A DNA stretch of 13,561 nucleotides. It comes from Pelagophyceae sp. CCMP2097 (taxonomy: Eukaryota > Sar > Pelagophyceae). The stretch is taken from positions 755,934-769,494 of the forward strand of contig MU657170.1 in NCBI GenBank assembly GCA_026770575.1. Reading direction: 5' to 3'. Shown piece after piece: positions 1-6,170 of the stretch (the first letter of the stretch is position 1; each line of letters opens with the position of its first letter). The notes below the pieces were generated by a model. That model saw only the letters and a program-made list of their open reading frames with translations, made no database searches and was not told where the DNA came from. Position numbers and translations under genes: made by a program.

Positions 1-250
1 CAATCCGAGCCCTACTTGGACGACCACGCCCCCGTCCATATTTTCCGCAAGAGCGGCCGCAGTCCAGATGTTTTTCGCACGCACCACAAAGGACCACGCC
101 CAGCACGATTCCCAACAGGCGCGGCGCCATCAATCGCGGTACATCGCCTCCTGGAGACGCGCAAGCTTGGAGGTCCGCGCTGCTGGAGCTTTGGCGAATT
201 ATCTGCTGTGCACCGCCAGGTTGACTAAAAATCTGTCTCCTTTTCGGTCT
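1..250 (+). other. Unrecognised open stretch, possible 3' end of an upstream gene
   Basis: Two plus-strand frames are open from the window edge. Frame 1 is open to a TAA near 228 and reads SEPYLDDHAPVHIFRKSG near its start. Frame 2 is open to a stop near 298 and contains an Arg/Gln/Ala-rich segment. The stretch is GC-rich and ends where the AT-rich palindromic element begins at about 258, so it may be the tail of a gene outside the window. I recognise no family, cannot choose a frame, and see no splice site I would defend. It could equally be non-coding. Confidence 0.2.
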
Positions 251-257
251 GTGGAGG

Positions 258-946
258 GACGTCAGAGACGCAAAAGAATCGATTCTAGCCAGATTTGATC
301 AAGAATCAATTCTGAATAAATTCTAGAATCGATTATACATCGAATCTAATCCGCCTAGTCCGAATTGCGACTTTGACAGCACGTGACGCGAATGTGCTTC
401 GCGCGTTCCGGCGATTACCAGTGGACTCGAAACGGCCACAACGACGGCCGTCAAGGCCTCGCGCGTGTTGTGTGCGCAGCGCACCGCGCGCGCAGCGCGC
501 TTGGAGAGGGAGATGGGTTCTTGTCCTCTAAATACGCACTTTATATACCAAAGGAAAACAGAATGCCCAAATTGTGACAGCTCACAGTGCACCAAGTGTT
601 GTGTGAGGTTGATCATAGATGCAGTCAAGTTATTGATCGAGACTCGCCCGCCGGAACGCGGGTTCGAATCTGGATGAAAGATGCACACTAGAGACCCGAA
701 TAACATAATTGGGTCGGACGCGACTCATTTATGTTTAATGGTATTAATATGGGCCTGAGTTCGAGTCTATCTTTTTGCCAAAATTTGTAATTCTTTTCTT
801 TTTATGGGTTATGGTCGTCATTTGAGTCGATTCTGAATCGATTCTGAATCGATTCTACAACCAATCCAATCCTCCGAGGACAAATTCAGGACCGATTCAG
901 AATCGATGGGAAGAATAGATGCAATCGATTCTTTTGCGTCTCAGAC
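258..946. mobile_element. Inverted-repeat element with GAATCGATTC palindromes
   Basis: A perfect 20-bp inverted repeat (265-284 against 923-942, core CGCAAAAGAATCGATT) bounds about 690 bp; a few further outer bases pair with one mismatch. Just outside, GGAGG occurs at 253-257 and 947-951, a possible 5-bp target duplication. Both ends carry clustered copies of the palindrome GAATCGATTC and variants (275-345 and 825-935). A tRNA-like B-box, GGTTCGAATC, lies at 661-670. The 127-codon minus-strand reading frame inside (323-706) has no recognisable domain and is probably chance. The layout suggests a non-autonomous transposable element. The superfamily is not clear, and the exact ends are uncertain by a few bases. 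Confidence 0.5.
657..673 (+). other. tRNA-like B-box (Pol III type 2 internal promoter-like)
   Basis: CGCGGGTTCGAATCTGG matches the Pol III B-box consensus GGTTCGANTCC almost fully, and the identical 17-mer recurs at 1136-1152. A weak A-box-like TAGATGCAGTCAAG lies about 40 bp upstream. No cloverleaf with a paired T-stem can be drawn, so this is a SINE-like remnant, not a tRNA gene. Confidence 0.4.
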
Positions 947-978
947 GGAGGAGCGCTGTTTAAATTTACTGACTACAA

Positions 979-1045
979 GTGCGGCCATTTTTTCGAGGGG
1001 CGAAGGGCTTTTAAAGAAACGCTGGCGACGTCGCGGCGCATGACG
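979..1045 (+). repeat. 67-bp direct repeat, copy 1
   Basis: This segment recurs at 1959-2025 with three differences by my reading, all transitions. It contains TTTAAAGAAACGCTGGCGAC and ends in GCGGCGCATGACG. A shorter echo (GGCGGCGCATGACG) occurs near 2098-2111. It encodes nothing I recognise and is probably part of a larger dispersed repeat. Confidence 0.6.
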
Positions 1046-1135
1046 GATTCAGCGATTGGCGGTTGATACGATCGCTATTGGGAATAGAGGTCCAGCAGGA
1101 GCCTCGTTGGAATCACCATAGAAGAAGAAGGTGGT

Positions 1136-1152
1136 CGCGGGTTCGAATCTGG
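1136..1152 (+). other. tRNA-like B-box, second copy
   Basis: Identical 17-mer to 657-673 (CGCGGGTTCGAATCTGG). It lies about 55 bp before the left end of the MITE at 1208. No paired T-stem or acceptor stem is seen. The flanks of the two copies differ, so only the B-box core is shared. Confidence 0.35.
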
Positions 1153-1207
1153 TCGGCCGCATATTAAGCAATTAGTTTAAATGATTTTGATTATTTACGT
1201 GGGCATA

Positions 1208-1573
1208 GAGTAAAGGTCAATTTAAGAACCGGCTAAGCGAAAAAAAAATCAGCGGCCCGGCGACGCCGTTGTTTGCGGTTTTGACGCTGCCAGGGGACGC
1301 GTCTGGGTCCCCTCCACCCACCCCCAAATCATCGCGTCCGCGGAGGACCTCTATGAGAAATTTAGCATAGGCAGAGTCCGGACCGACCATCGATTCTTAA
1401 AAAAACAACCGGTCAGATTAAGAACCGGGCCCCTGGAGCCGGATAATATCCCAATAAGGGATTTAATGGATTTTAACTGGGTCTTTTAAATTCCTTATTG
1501 AGATATTGAACGTCGTTTGTCGATTTTTTCGTCGGTTCTTAAATTGACCAGGTTCTTAAATTGACCTTTACTC
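1208..1573 (+). mobile_element. MITE (Tc1/mariner- or Stowaway-like), copy 1, complete
   Basis: The two ends form a perfect 23-bp terminal inverted repeat (1208-1230 and 1551-1573, beginning GAGTAAAGGTCAATTTAAG). Both are flanked by TA (1206-1207 and 1574-1575), the target duplication typical of Tc1/mariner-type elements. The 366-bp element has no transposase and carries several TTAAGAACC/GGTTCTTAA motifs, including a duplicated one just inside the right end (1534-1549). A full copy in the opposite orientation lies at 2697-3057 and a half copy at 7785-8003. The identity of the ends across copies makes the MITE call strong. The superfamily rests on the TA alone. Confidence 0.85.
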
Positions 1574-1619
1574 TAGCAGTGGAATTTGTCTGTATCCTTC
1601 GCTCAGAGTCGGGTCCTCT

Positions 1620-1852
1620 GCGCCGCGGCTATGCCGCTTGAGGCGGCTGCGCCGCCTGCGGAGGTTACGCCGCCTGCGCGGCTACGCCGCCTGCGGTGGT
1701 TAAGCAGCCTGCGACGGCTACGCCGCATGAGGCGGCTGCGCCGTGTGCGGCGGCTACGCCGCCTAAGGCGGCCACTCCGCCTTAGGCGAAAGCTCCGACG
1801 CTGCGCAGCCTACTGCGGCTACGCTGCCTGCGGCGGCTACGCCGCTTGAGGC
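1620..1852. repeat. GC-rich minisatellite, about 18-bp unit
   Basis: Tandem degenerate copies of GCGGCTACGCCGCCTGCG fill the stretch, with unit variants CTGCGCCGCC and CTACGCCGCC. Each unit holds a self-complementary core, GGCGGC-TAC-GCCGCC, so either strand can fold into serial hairpins. Three plus-strand frames read as Arg/Leu- or Ala-rich low complexity; these are consequences of the repeat and not evidence of a gene. The array is joined on its right to the GC-rich fold-back at 1857. Confidence 0.8.
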
Positions 1853-1856
1853 GATT

Positions 1857-1931
1857 CAGACCCTAATCTCCTCCGGGCGCCGGGGGAGACCCCCCGTACC
1901 CCCCCCGTCGCTTCGATCCCGAGGAGGGCGG
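1857..1931. repeat. GC-rich fold-back repeat, copy 1
   Basis: The unit runs from GACCCTAATCTCCTCCGGG to CCCGAGGAGGGCGG; its ends are mutually complementary (CTCCTCCGGG with CCCGAGGAG), with G- and C-runs between. A longer copy lies at 2518-2627. The phrase GGTATAGACCC that opens copy 2 also follows the end of copy 1 (1930-1940), which suggests a former tandem arrangement. Confidence 0.6.
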
Positions 1932-1958
1932 TATAGACCCCAATCACGCACGGGCACA

Positions 1959-2025
1959 GTGCGGCCACTTTTTCGAGGGGTGAAGGGCCTTTAAAGAAAC
2001 GCTGGCGACGTCGCGGCGCATGACG
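1959..2025 (+). repeat. 67-bp direct repeat, copy 2
   Basis: Matches 979-1045 with three transitions. It lies 28 bp after the first GC-rich fold-back. No coding content is recognised. Confidence 0.6.
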
Positions 2026-2169
2026 ATGCGGCGCGGCCAGTGAAGTGAGGGACAAAGGGCGTTCACGACCTTGCATGTAGCTTGGCGACGTAGTTTTGGC
2101 GGCGCATGACGCGCGGCCGCGGCCATGAATGTCGCTGAGCACTTTTTCTTAGATATCGTAAGTCGGGAC

Positions 2170-2190
2170 AAAAAAAAGGCTCGAACCCGA
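2170..2190 (-). other. B-box followed directly by a T7 run (Pol III terminator-like)
   Basis: On the minus strand GGTTCGAGCC is followed at once by seven T residues (plus-strand A-run 2170-2176). A B-box next to an oligo-T terminator is the layout of a Pol III transcribed SINE or tRNA-like unit. No stable T-stem can be formed, so it is not a functional tRNA gene. Confidence 0.35.
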
Positions 2191-2261
2191 GTCTCGCCAC
2201 TGCACCGGCTTGAATCTTGAATTTATTTGGATTTTACTGATATTTCATTTATGTTGCCTCC

Positions 2262-2340
2262 GGGGCTCGAACCTGTCTACCTTCAATCCGTGACGACCGA
2301 TTACATTGGCCGACGACACCCTGGACGTGCGGTTGACTCG
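2262..2340 (-). other. tRNA-like remnant with A-box and B-box
   Basis: Read on the minus strand, an A-box-like CGGCCAATGTAATCGG (around 2296-2311) precedes a B-box, CAGGTTCGAGCCCC (2262-2275), at near tRNA spacing. The T-stem has mismatches and no acceptor pairing is visible, so it is degenerate. A tRNA-derived SINE head is the likeliest origin. Confidence 0.35.
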
Positions 2341-2517
2341 GGTAGATGCCGATTACCACAAATTAGACCGACGCCTTATAAACGGTGCGGATGTTGGGTA
2401 TCGAGCTATTTGTTTTTTTAGAGACGGTTACAGTTGGTGGTTGATGAGAGCGTTTGCAATATTTGGTATATAAACACATATGAAGACCAACCTTTGATCC
2501 TTGCAGGCGGATCGGTA

Positions 2518-2627
2518 TAGACCCTAATCTCCTCCGGGCGCCGGGGGATGGCTTACGCGACGCGTGTCGTGGCGCCGGGGGGAGACCCCCGGACCCCCCC
2601 GTCGCTTCGCTCCCGAGGAGGACGGTG
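2518..2627. repeat. GC-rich fold-back repeat, copy 2 (longer)
   Basis: Homologous to 1857-1931 but with about 35 extra bases centred on CTTACGCGACGCGTGTCGTG. The extra segment is bounded on both sides by GGCGCCGGGGG, so one copy may have gained or lost it by recombination between these direct repeats. The outer arms CTCCTCCGGG and CCCGAGGAG are complementary. Confidence 0.6.
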
Positions 2628-2696
2628 CAGTTTCGAATCGCTAAAAATGGAGTCCATAAGCGGGATGGTACATTAGCCGAATATATAGTTAGATTA

Positions 2697-3057
2697 GAGT
2701 AAAGGTCAATTTAAGAACCTGATCAATTTAAGAACCGACCAAAAAATCGACAAAAGACGCTCAATATCTCAATAAGGCATTTATAAGACCCATTAAAATC
2801 CATTAAATCCCTTATTGGGATATTATCCGGCTCCAGGGGCCCGGTTCTTTATCTGACCGGCGTTTTTTTAAGAACCGATGGTCGGTTCGGACTCTGCCAA
2901 TGCTAAATTTCTCACAGAGGTCCTCCGCGGACGCCATGATTTAGGAGTGGGCGGAGGAGACCCAGACGCGCCCCCGGGCAGCGTCAAAACCGCAAACAAC
3001 GGCGCCGCCGGGCCGCTGATTTTTTCGCTTAGCATGTTCTTAAATTGACCTTTACTC
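2697..3057 (-). mobile_element. MITE copy 2, complete, opposite orientation
   Basis: This is the reverse-complement homologue of 1208-1573. The 23-bp ends (2697-2719 and 3035-3057) pair at 22 of 23 positions. The left flank is TA (2695-2696); the right flank is AA, so the target duplication has probably mutated. The subterminal tandem TTAAGAACC motifs and the GC-rich central block (GTCAAAACCGCAAACAACGG) are shared with the other copies. It has no coding capacity; the short minus-strand frame inside is repeat sequence. Confidence 0.82.
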
Positions 3058-3077
3058 AAGACAGGTTTACTTTATTT

Positions 3078-3478
3078 AACTTGTTCAGAACTCGTATGCA
3101 AATACGAGTTAAGGCGAAGTTCAGAAGAGTTCAGAAATCGTATTTGCACTTTGAGTTCAGCCCGGAGGCAGCGGCATTTTAACATCTTTAGTTTGGCGAT
3201 CGCAGTCACGTCCCATCGAAATCTAGGTGAGCCGGTTCGAACTCCACCGGCGGCATTTCGAAGCTGATCTGGATTTGAAAAAAGCCTCACTAAATTTATT
3301 TTTTATTTTTAAAAAAATGAAACAGCAACACTTACGGGTTTTCTCAGTTCAGAACAGTTCTGAAAAAGTTCTGAACAAGTTAAACTGAACTCTGAGTTCA
3401 TATTTCGGTCTTTAAAACAGGTTCAGAACTGTTCTGAACTGTACATTTACCATTTTCTGAACGAGTTCTGAACAAGTT
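3078..3478. mobile_element. Inverted-repeat element with GTTCAGAAC palindromes
   Basis: A perfect 18-bp inverted repeat (AACTTGTTCAGAACTCGT at 3078-3095, complement at 3461-3478) bounds about 400 bp. Inside are a 9-bp hairpin (3089-3110), multiple GTTCAGAAC/GTTCTGAAC palindromes (3120-3140, 3345-3375, 3420-3440), and a B-box-like GCCGGTTCGAACTCC (3231-3245) with an A-box-like TTGGCGATCGCAGT about 35 bp upstream. No clear target duplication was found. The plan repeats that of the 258-946 element although the palindrome sequence differs. Confidence 0.5.
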
Positions 3479-4060
3479 CGAACTTGTATTTTTAATCAAA
3501 CCCTTAAACTGCGCGGGGCAATTGCAAACACTGTCGAATTTGCCTAACAGAAATCGCCAAATTTAACTATTTTTAGCGCGTGAGTTATTGCCGCCCCCTC
3601 CAGTCGTACTAGTTGCCGCCTCGGAGACCAGCGCGCGAAGAAGAAACTTCCCAAACCGCGAAAAATCAAAAACCACTAAAAGAAGCAAGGAAAGGTCGTA
3701 CAACTTGGACAGTTTCGATCGGGCGCAGTGCCCTATCACGACTGTCCAAGTTGTACGTACTGTCCTTGGCACCTTTCTCGACTTTAAATTTGGGCACTAA
3801 GGGTTTAGACTTGATTAACTACAAAATTAAGAAGCTTTCGCAGAGATTCGCCAAAATAAGGGTAGTTCATGAAAAGCCAACAGGCGTCTCCGAGGCGTCT
3901 CGCGGTAGTGGTTGGCGTGGCGCCACTCATCATTCAAGGGCAAAAAAGTTAAATAATTTCCGGTGATATTCTCCCCATTAACCCGTGATGACTCGCTGGG
4001 GGCAAAAGGGGATTCACCGGATCATTTTCCTTAGAGGTGATTGTGGGGCCCGGTATATTT
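3479..4060. other. Intergenic with one strong hairpin
   Basis: Apart from the hairpin at 3697-3757 I see no gene. Reading frames of 70-117 codons cross the hairpin on both strands and show no recognisable domain, so I leave them out. The sequence is moderately AT-rich with no obvious repeat. Confidence 0.4.
3697..3757. repeat. 17-bp perfect-stem hairpin
   Basis: CGTACAACTTGGACAGT at 3697-3713 is perfectly complementary to 3741-3757. The 27-nt loop contains GGG...CCC that could pair further. ACTGTCC occurs again immediately after, at 3759-3765. No flanking duplication was seen. It may be the core of a small fold-back element or a structured RNA; function is unknown. Confidence 0.65.
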
Positions 4061-4067
4061 ACCGCAA

Positions 4068-4170
4068 CGCCCAGGGCATGTACATGGTTATGGGCGACGG
4101 ATATGGAGAGCCCTTAACCTCCTCTTTCCAACGCTGCAGTCTGTGACTTTAAGCTGCCCGGGGAGCTGAG
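4068..4170. repeat. Hairpin element H1, degenerate copy
   Basis: The left part (GGCATGTACATGGTTATGGG, then GACGGATATGG) and right part (TTTCCAACGCTGCAG to GGGAGCTGAG) align with the intact elements at 4208 and 4513, but the stem is largely broken by substitutions. Its right end, GCCCGGGGAGCTGAG (4156-4170), is instead perfectly complementary to the left end of H2 (4208-4222). It appears to be the oldest member of the series. Confidence 0.5.
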
Positions 4171-4207
4171 TTACAGGGTGCCAAAGTTTGAGAACATGCC
4201 AACTTAT

Positions 4208-4316
4208 CTCAGCTCCCCGGGCGTGGGCATGGTCACGGCCGATGGATTCCGATCGCCCTGTTTCACCTCCTTCCAGCGCCGTCGGCCGTGGCCATGTCCA
4301 CGCCGGGAGAGCTGAG
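4208..4316. repeat. Hairpin element H2, imperfect 38-bp stem
   Basis: Arms 4208-4245 and 4279-4316 pair at 33 of 38 positions by my count, with a 33-nt pyrimidine-rich loop. Termini are CTCAGCTC and GAGCTGAG, as in H3. Short open frames across it exist on both strands because the arms are GC-rich; none looks like a protein family. Confidence 0.75.
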
Positions 4317-4512
4317 GTTTCGTCGCACCCTTTTCGTGTACCCTCATCGGGTTTCAGCCCGTGGGCGGTCGCTATAGGGGAAATGCTGCTCCGGGGCAAG
4401 TGGAGGGGCAATCTACACCGTGTAAGAACGCTCAACGAGCAAAAGTAACAGCGCCGGGGCGCAGAATCGCCCCAAGAAGGCCAAAAACAGTCATACTTTG
4501 ACGACCTAGAAC

Positions 4513-4621
4513 TCAGCTCTCCCGGCGTGGGCATGGTCACGGCCGACGGATTCCGAAAGCCCCGCTTCTTCTTTTTCCAACGCCGTCGGCCGTGACCATG
4601 CCCACGCCGGGAGAGCTGAGA
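4513..4621. repeat. Hairpin element H3, perfect 38-bp stem
   Basis: Arms 4513-4550 and 4584-4621 are exact reverse complements over 38 bp (outer CTCAGCTCTCCCGGCGTG, inner GTCACGGCCGACGG) around a 33-nt loop rich in C and T. This is a homologue of H2 and H1, about 200 bp right of H2. A perfect stem implies recent origin, gene conversion between arms, or selection on the fold. It could be a fold-back transposon or a small-RNA precursor; nothing here decides between them. Confidence 0.85.
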
Positions 4622-5002
4622 CTCGATGCTCCAAAGAAGTGTTTTTCCTGCGCAACCCCTCCTTTCACTACCAGCACTAGTAATCATCGGACCTCAATAC
4701 GACCCATAACCCATTGTTGGTACCTGATTATTGGACGATGGTCGGGAGGACGCAGCGCGCGCTGTGGTCCGCTTTTAAACCACACCCGCTTCACCAGCGC
4801 CTTGGGCCGCTCCTCCGAGGCTCCCGTCTGGCGGGTGTGGTATAATTAGCCCCTATGGAGCGCGCACCAGGTCTTGTCCAACTCGGCCACGAGCGAGTAA
4901 ACTGCCAATGAATTTGCTATTGAATTTGCGTAAAATGCAAGGATTTGTTCGGCCCGGCGATTAGTAGAGACAAGGGTTCGTTTTGTTTCCTTTGGGGGGT
5001 GA
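4622..5002. other. Intergenic, no gene seen
   Basis: The only structure noted is an 11-bp inverted repeat, ACCACACCCGC near 4781-4791 with GCGGGTGTGGT near 4831-4841, around a GC-rich loop. A six-G run at 4994-4999 marks the left boundary of the dispersed repeat that follows. Confidence 0.4.
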
Positions 5003-5164
5003 GAAACCCACTTGATCCAAGAGGCAGCCGAAACTGCAATCAAGGAGCGGCTGTTGACATGAAAATAAGACACCATCTGTCACTGACGTATACCTAGGCA
5101 AAATGGAATTCCGGTCCCAGTGCCAGGAGCCAGTTAAGAAAAGTGCATATAAACACATCCCATT
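5003..5164. repeat. 163-bp dispersed repeat, copy 1
   Basis: Roughly 88% identical to 6350-6512 by eye. Shared landmarks include GCGGCTGTTGACATGAAAAT, CACCATCTGTCACTGACGTA and CCAGGAGCCAGTTAAGAAAA, and both copies end in TATAAACACATCCCATT. Both begin just after a G-run. The minus strand of each copy has an open frame starting MCLY(A/T)LFLTGSWHWDR, but differences between copies fall freely on amino-acid-changing sites and a frameshift breaks the similarity, so I treat it as non-coding repeat. Confidence 0.75.
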
Positions 5165-5345
5165 TTTCAGACCCCCAGAGGGGGTCTCTGAATTTAAAAA
5201 AATCTAGGCCCCTTTTCCGGGGGTCGTTATTGAAGATCACCCATGCGCAATTTTGTCTGTCCGTCTTTCCGTCCGTCTGTCTAACTCGCAGTTCTATACG
5301 CGCGGAACCTTTTTTTCAGAAGAGCGAGACCCGCGCCTATGCAGC
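5165..5345. other. Region upstream of the tandem-repeat frame
   Basis: It holds a 7-bp hairpin (GACCCCC-AGA-GGGGGTC, 5170-5186) and a GTCT/GTCC-rich simple stretch (5249-5282). No promoter element was recognised. The frame from 5346 is open upstream to 5253, but the earlier part translates the simple-sequence tract and is unlikely to be coding. Confidence 0.35.
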
Positions 5346-5810
5346 ATGCTGCTGCGCGCGGCTGCGAGGGTGGCGCGAGGCTTGGCCCGGCTGTGCCGAT
5401 CCGTCCTTCACCGCAGCTACGTCGCAGCCGCTGACCCCGTAGTGGGTGCCCGAGTGGCTAGCCTGAATGGCTTAAACCCCTTTGTGGGCGCCCGAGTGGC
5501 AAACCCCGTTGTGGGCGCCCGAGTGGCAAACGCAAACCCCTTTGTGGGCGTCCGAGTGACAAACCCCTTTGAGGGCGCCCGAGTGGCAAGCCTGAATGGC
5601 GCCCGAGTGGCAAATCCCGTTGTGGGCGTCCGAGTGGCAGGCCTGAATGGTTCAAACCCCGCTGTGGGCGCCCGAGTGGCTGGCCTGAATGGCTCCAGTG
5701 ACCCCGTTTGGGACGACGCCCGAGTGGTATGCCTGAATGGCCCCAGTGATTGTGAACCCGTTGTGGTTGTTGCGCCAGCGGCAAAGATAATGTTCGAGTG
5801 GCGCGCATGA
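5346..5810 (+). CDS. Possible small protein with Arg-rich N-terminus and in-frame tandem repeats
   Basis: I do not recognise a family. From ATG 5346 the frame gives 154 residues. The first 30 (MLLRAAARVARGLARLCRS...) are Arg/Ala/Leu-rich with no acidic residue, which is compatible with an organelle-targeting peptide. Then come about nine units of G-A-R-V-A followed by N-P or S-L-N-G, each starting VG and ranging from 8 to 16 residues. All unit-length changes are multiples of three, so the frame survives, which is expected of coding sequence; however, the other strand also stays open for the same reason. Its C-terminus ends EWRA. A second Arg-rich segment resembling residues 12-24 lies at 5969-6012, outside this frame. 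It sits in a repeat-rich region without clear promoter or introns. It may be a real but rapidly evolving gene or just a minisatellite. Confidence 0.3.
   Translation: MLLRAAARVARGLARLCRSVLHRSYVAAADPVVGARVASLNGLNPFVGARVANPVVGARVANANPFVGVRVTNPFEGARVASLNGARVANPVVGVRVAGLNGSNPAVGARVAGLNGSSDPVWDDARVVCLNGPSDCEPVVVVAPAAKIMFEWRA
5432..5765. repeat. Minisatellite, GTGGGCGCCCGAGTGGC unit
   Basis: About nine degenerate copies of GTGGGCGCCCGAGTGGCAAA are separated by variable CCTGAATGG or AACCCC(T/G)TT spacers. Unit lengths are 24 to about 48 bp, each a multiple of three. The array lies inside the possible coding frame 5346-5810. Confidence 0.8.
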
Positions 5811-6170
5811 GCTCAGAGGAACTCTGCGTTCAAGAAGCATAGGTTTCCCGCGCCGGTCGATCAGGCTTGGATTCGCGTTGCTCACCTCTCCGCGCTTGTG
5901 TTCCCGCACGCGCCGCAGCCGCCGCGCGCGCATGCGCCGTCACAGCAGATCGCGCCGGCCGACCAGGAGCGGGGCTTGGGCCGGGTGTGCCGGTCCTTCT
6001 TTCGCCGCTGCGCCATCAACATCGAAATGGGACTTAACCTAAGCCAGCCTACTCGCGTTTCGAAGTGTTCTCTACTTAGAGCTAAGCGACTGCACACACA
6101 TACCAAAGGCGCCCTGCGGGGGTCTGCAGTACCTCCGGTGCGCCATGGTAACTTAGTGAGTTTTTTTTAA
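5811..6170. other. Intergenic; contains a relic of the upstream Arg-rich segment
   Basis: GGGGCTTGGGCCGGGTGTGC (5969-5988) and the bases to 6012 resemble 5376-5420 and translate as RGLGRVCRSFFRRC against RGLARLCRSVLHRS. The surrounding plus-strand frame (about 5898-6170) has no ATG at its head and no recognisable domain. It may be a duplicated and decayed exon. Confidence 0.35.

Larger units (their letters stand above)
2026..2517. other. Intergenic, contains two minus-strand tRNA-like remnants
   Basis: No gene is recognised. A short echo of the 67-bp repeat lies near 2083-2112. Two minus-strand B-box-like sequences follow, at 2177-2190 and 2262-2274. TATATAAACACAT at 2466-2478 resembles the end of the 163-bp dispersed repeat found at 5003 and 6350. 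The 64-codon plus-strand frame at 2227-2421 crosses the tRNA-like sequence and is probably chance. Confidence 0.4.

Noticed and set aside
323..706. 127-codon minus-strand frame inside the first inverted-repeat element
   Set aside because: No recognisable domain; it crosses the tRNA-like sequence and starts in repeat sequence.
1586..1849. Plus-strand frame rich in Arg-Arg-Leu
   Set aside because: It is the direct translation of the GC-rich minisatellite; all frames look alike there.
3613..3966. 117-codon plus-strand frame
   Set aside because: Crosses the 17-bp hairpin; Lys/Arg-rich with no domain and no codon bias like CFAP57.
4961..5158. Minus-strand frame conserved between the two 163-bp repeats (also 6294-6506)
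   Set aside because: Similarity is explained by DNA homology; differences change amino acids freely and the frames diverge after a frameshift.
5170..5186. Hairpin GACCCCC-AGA-GGGGGTC as a terminator
   Set aside because: No adjoining gene end and no T-run; bacterial-type terminators are not expected in this nuclear DNA.
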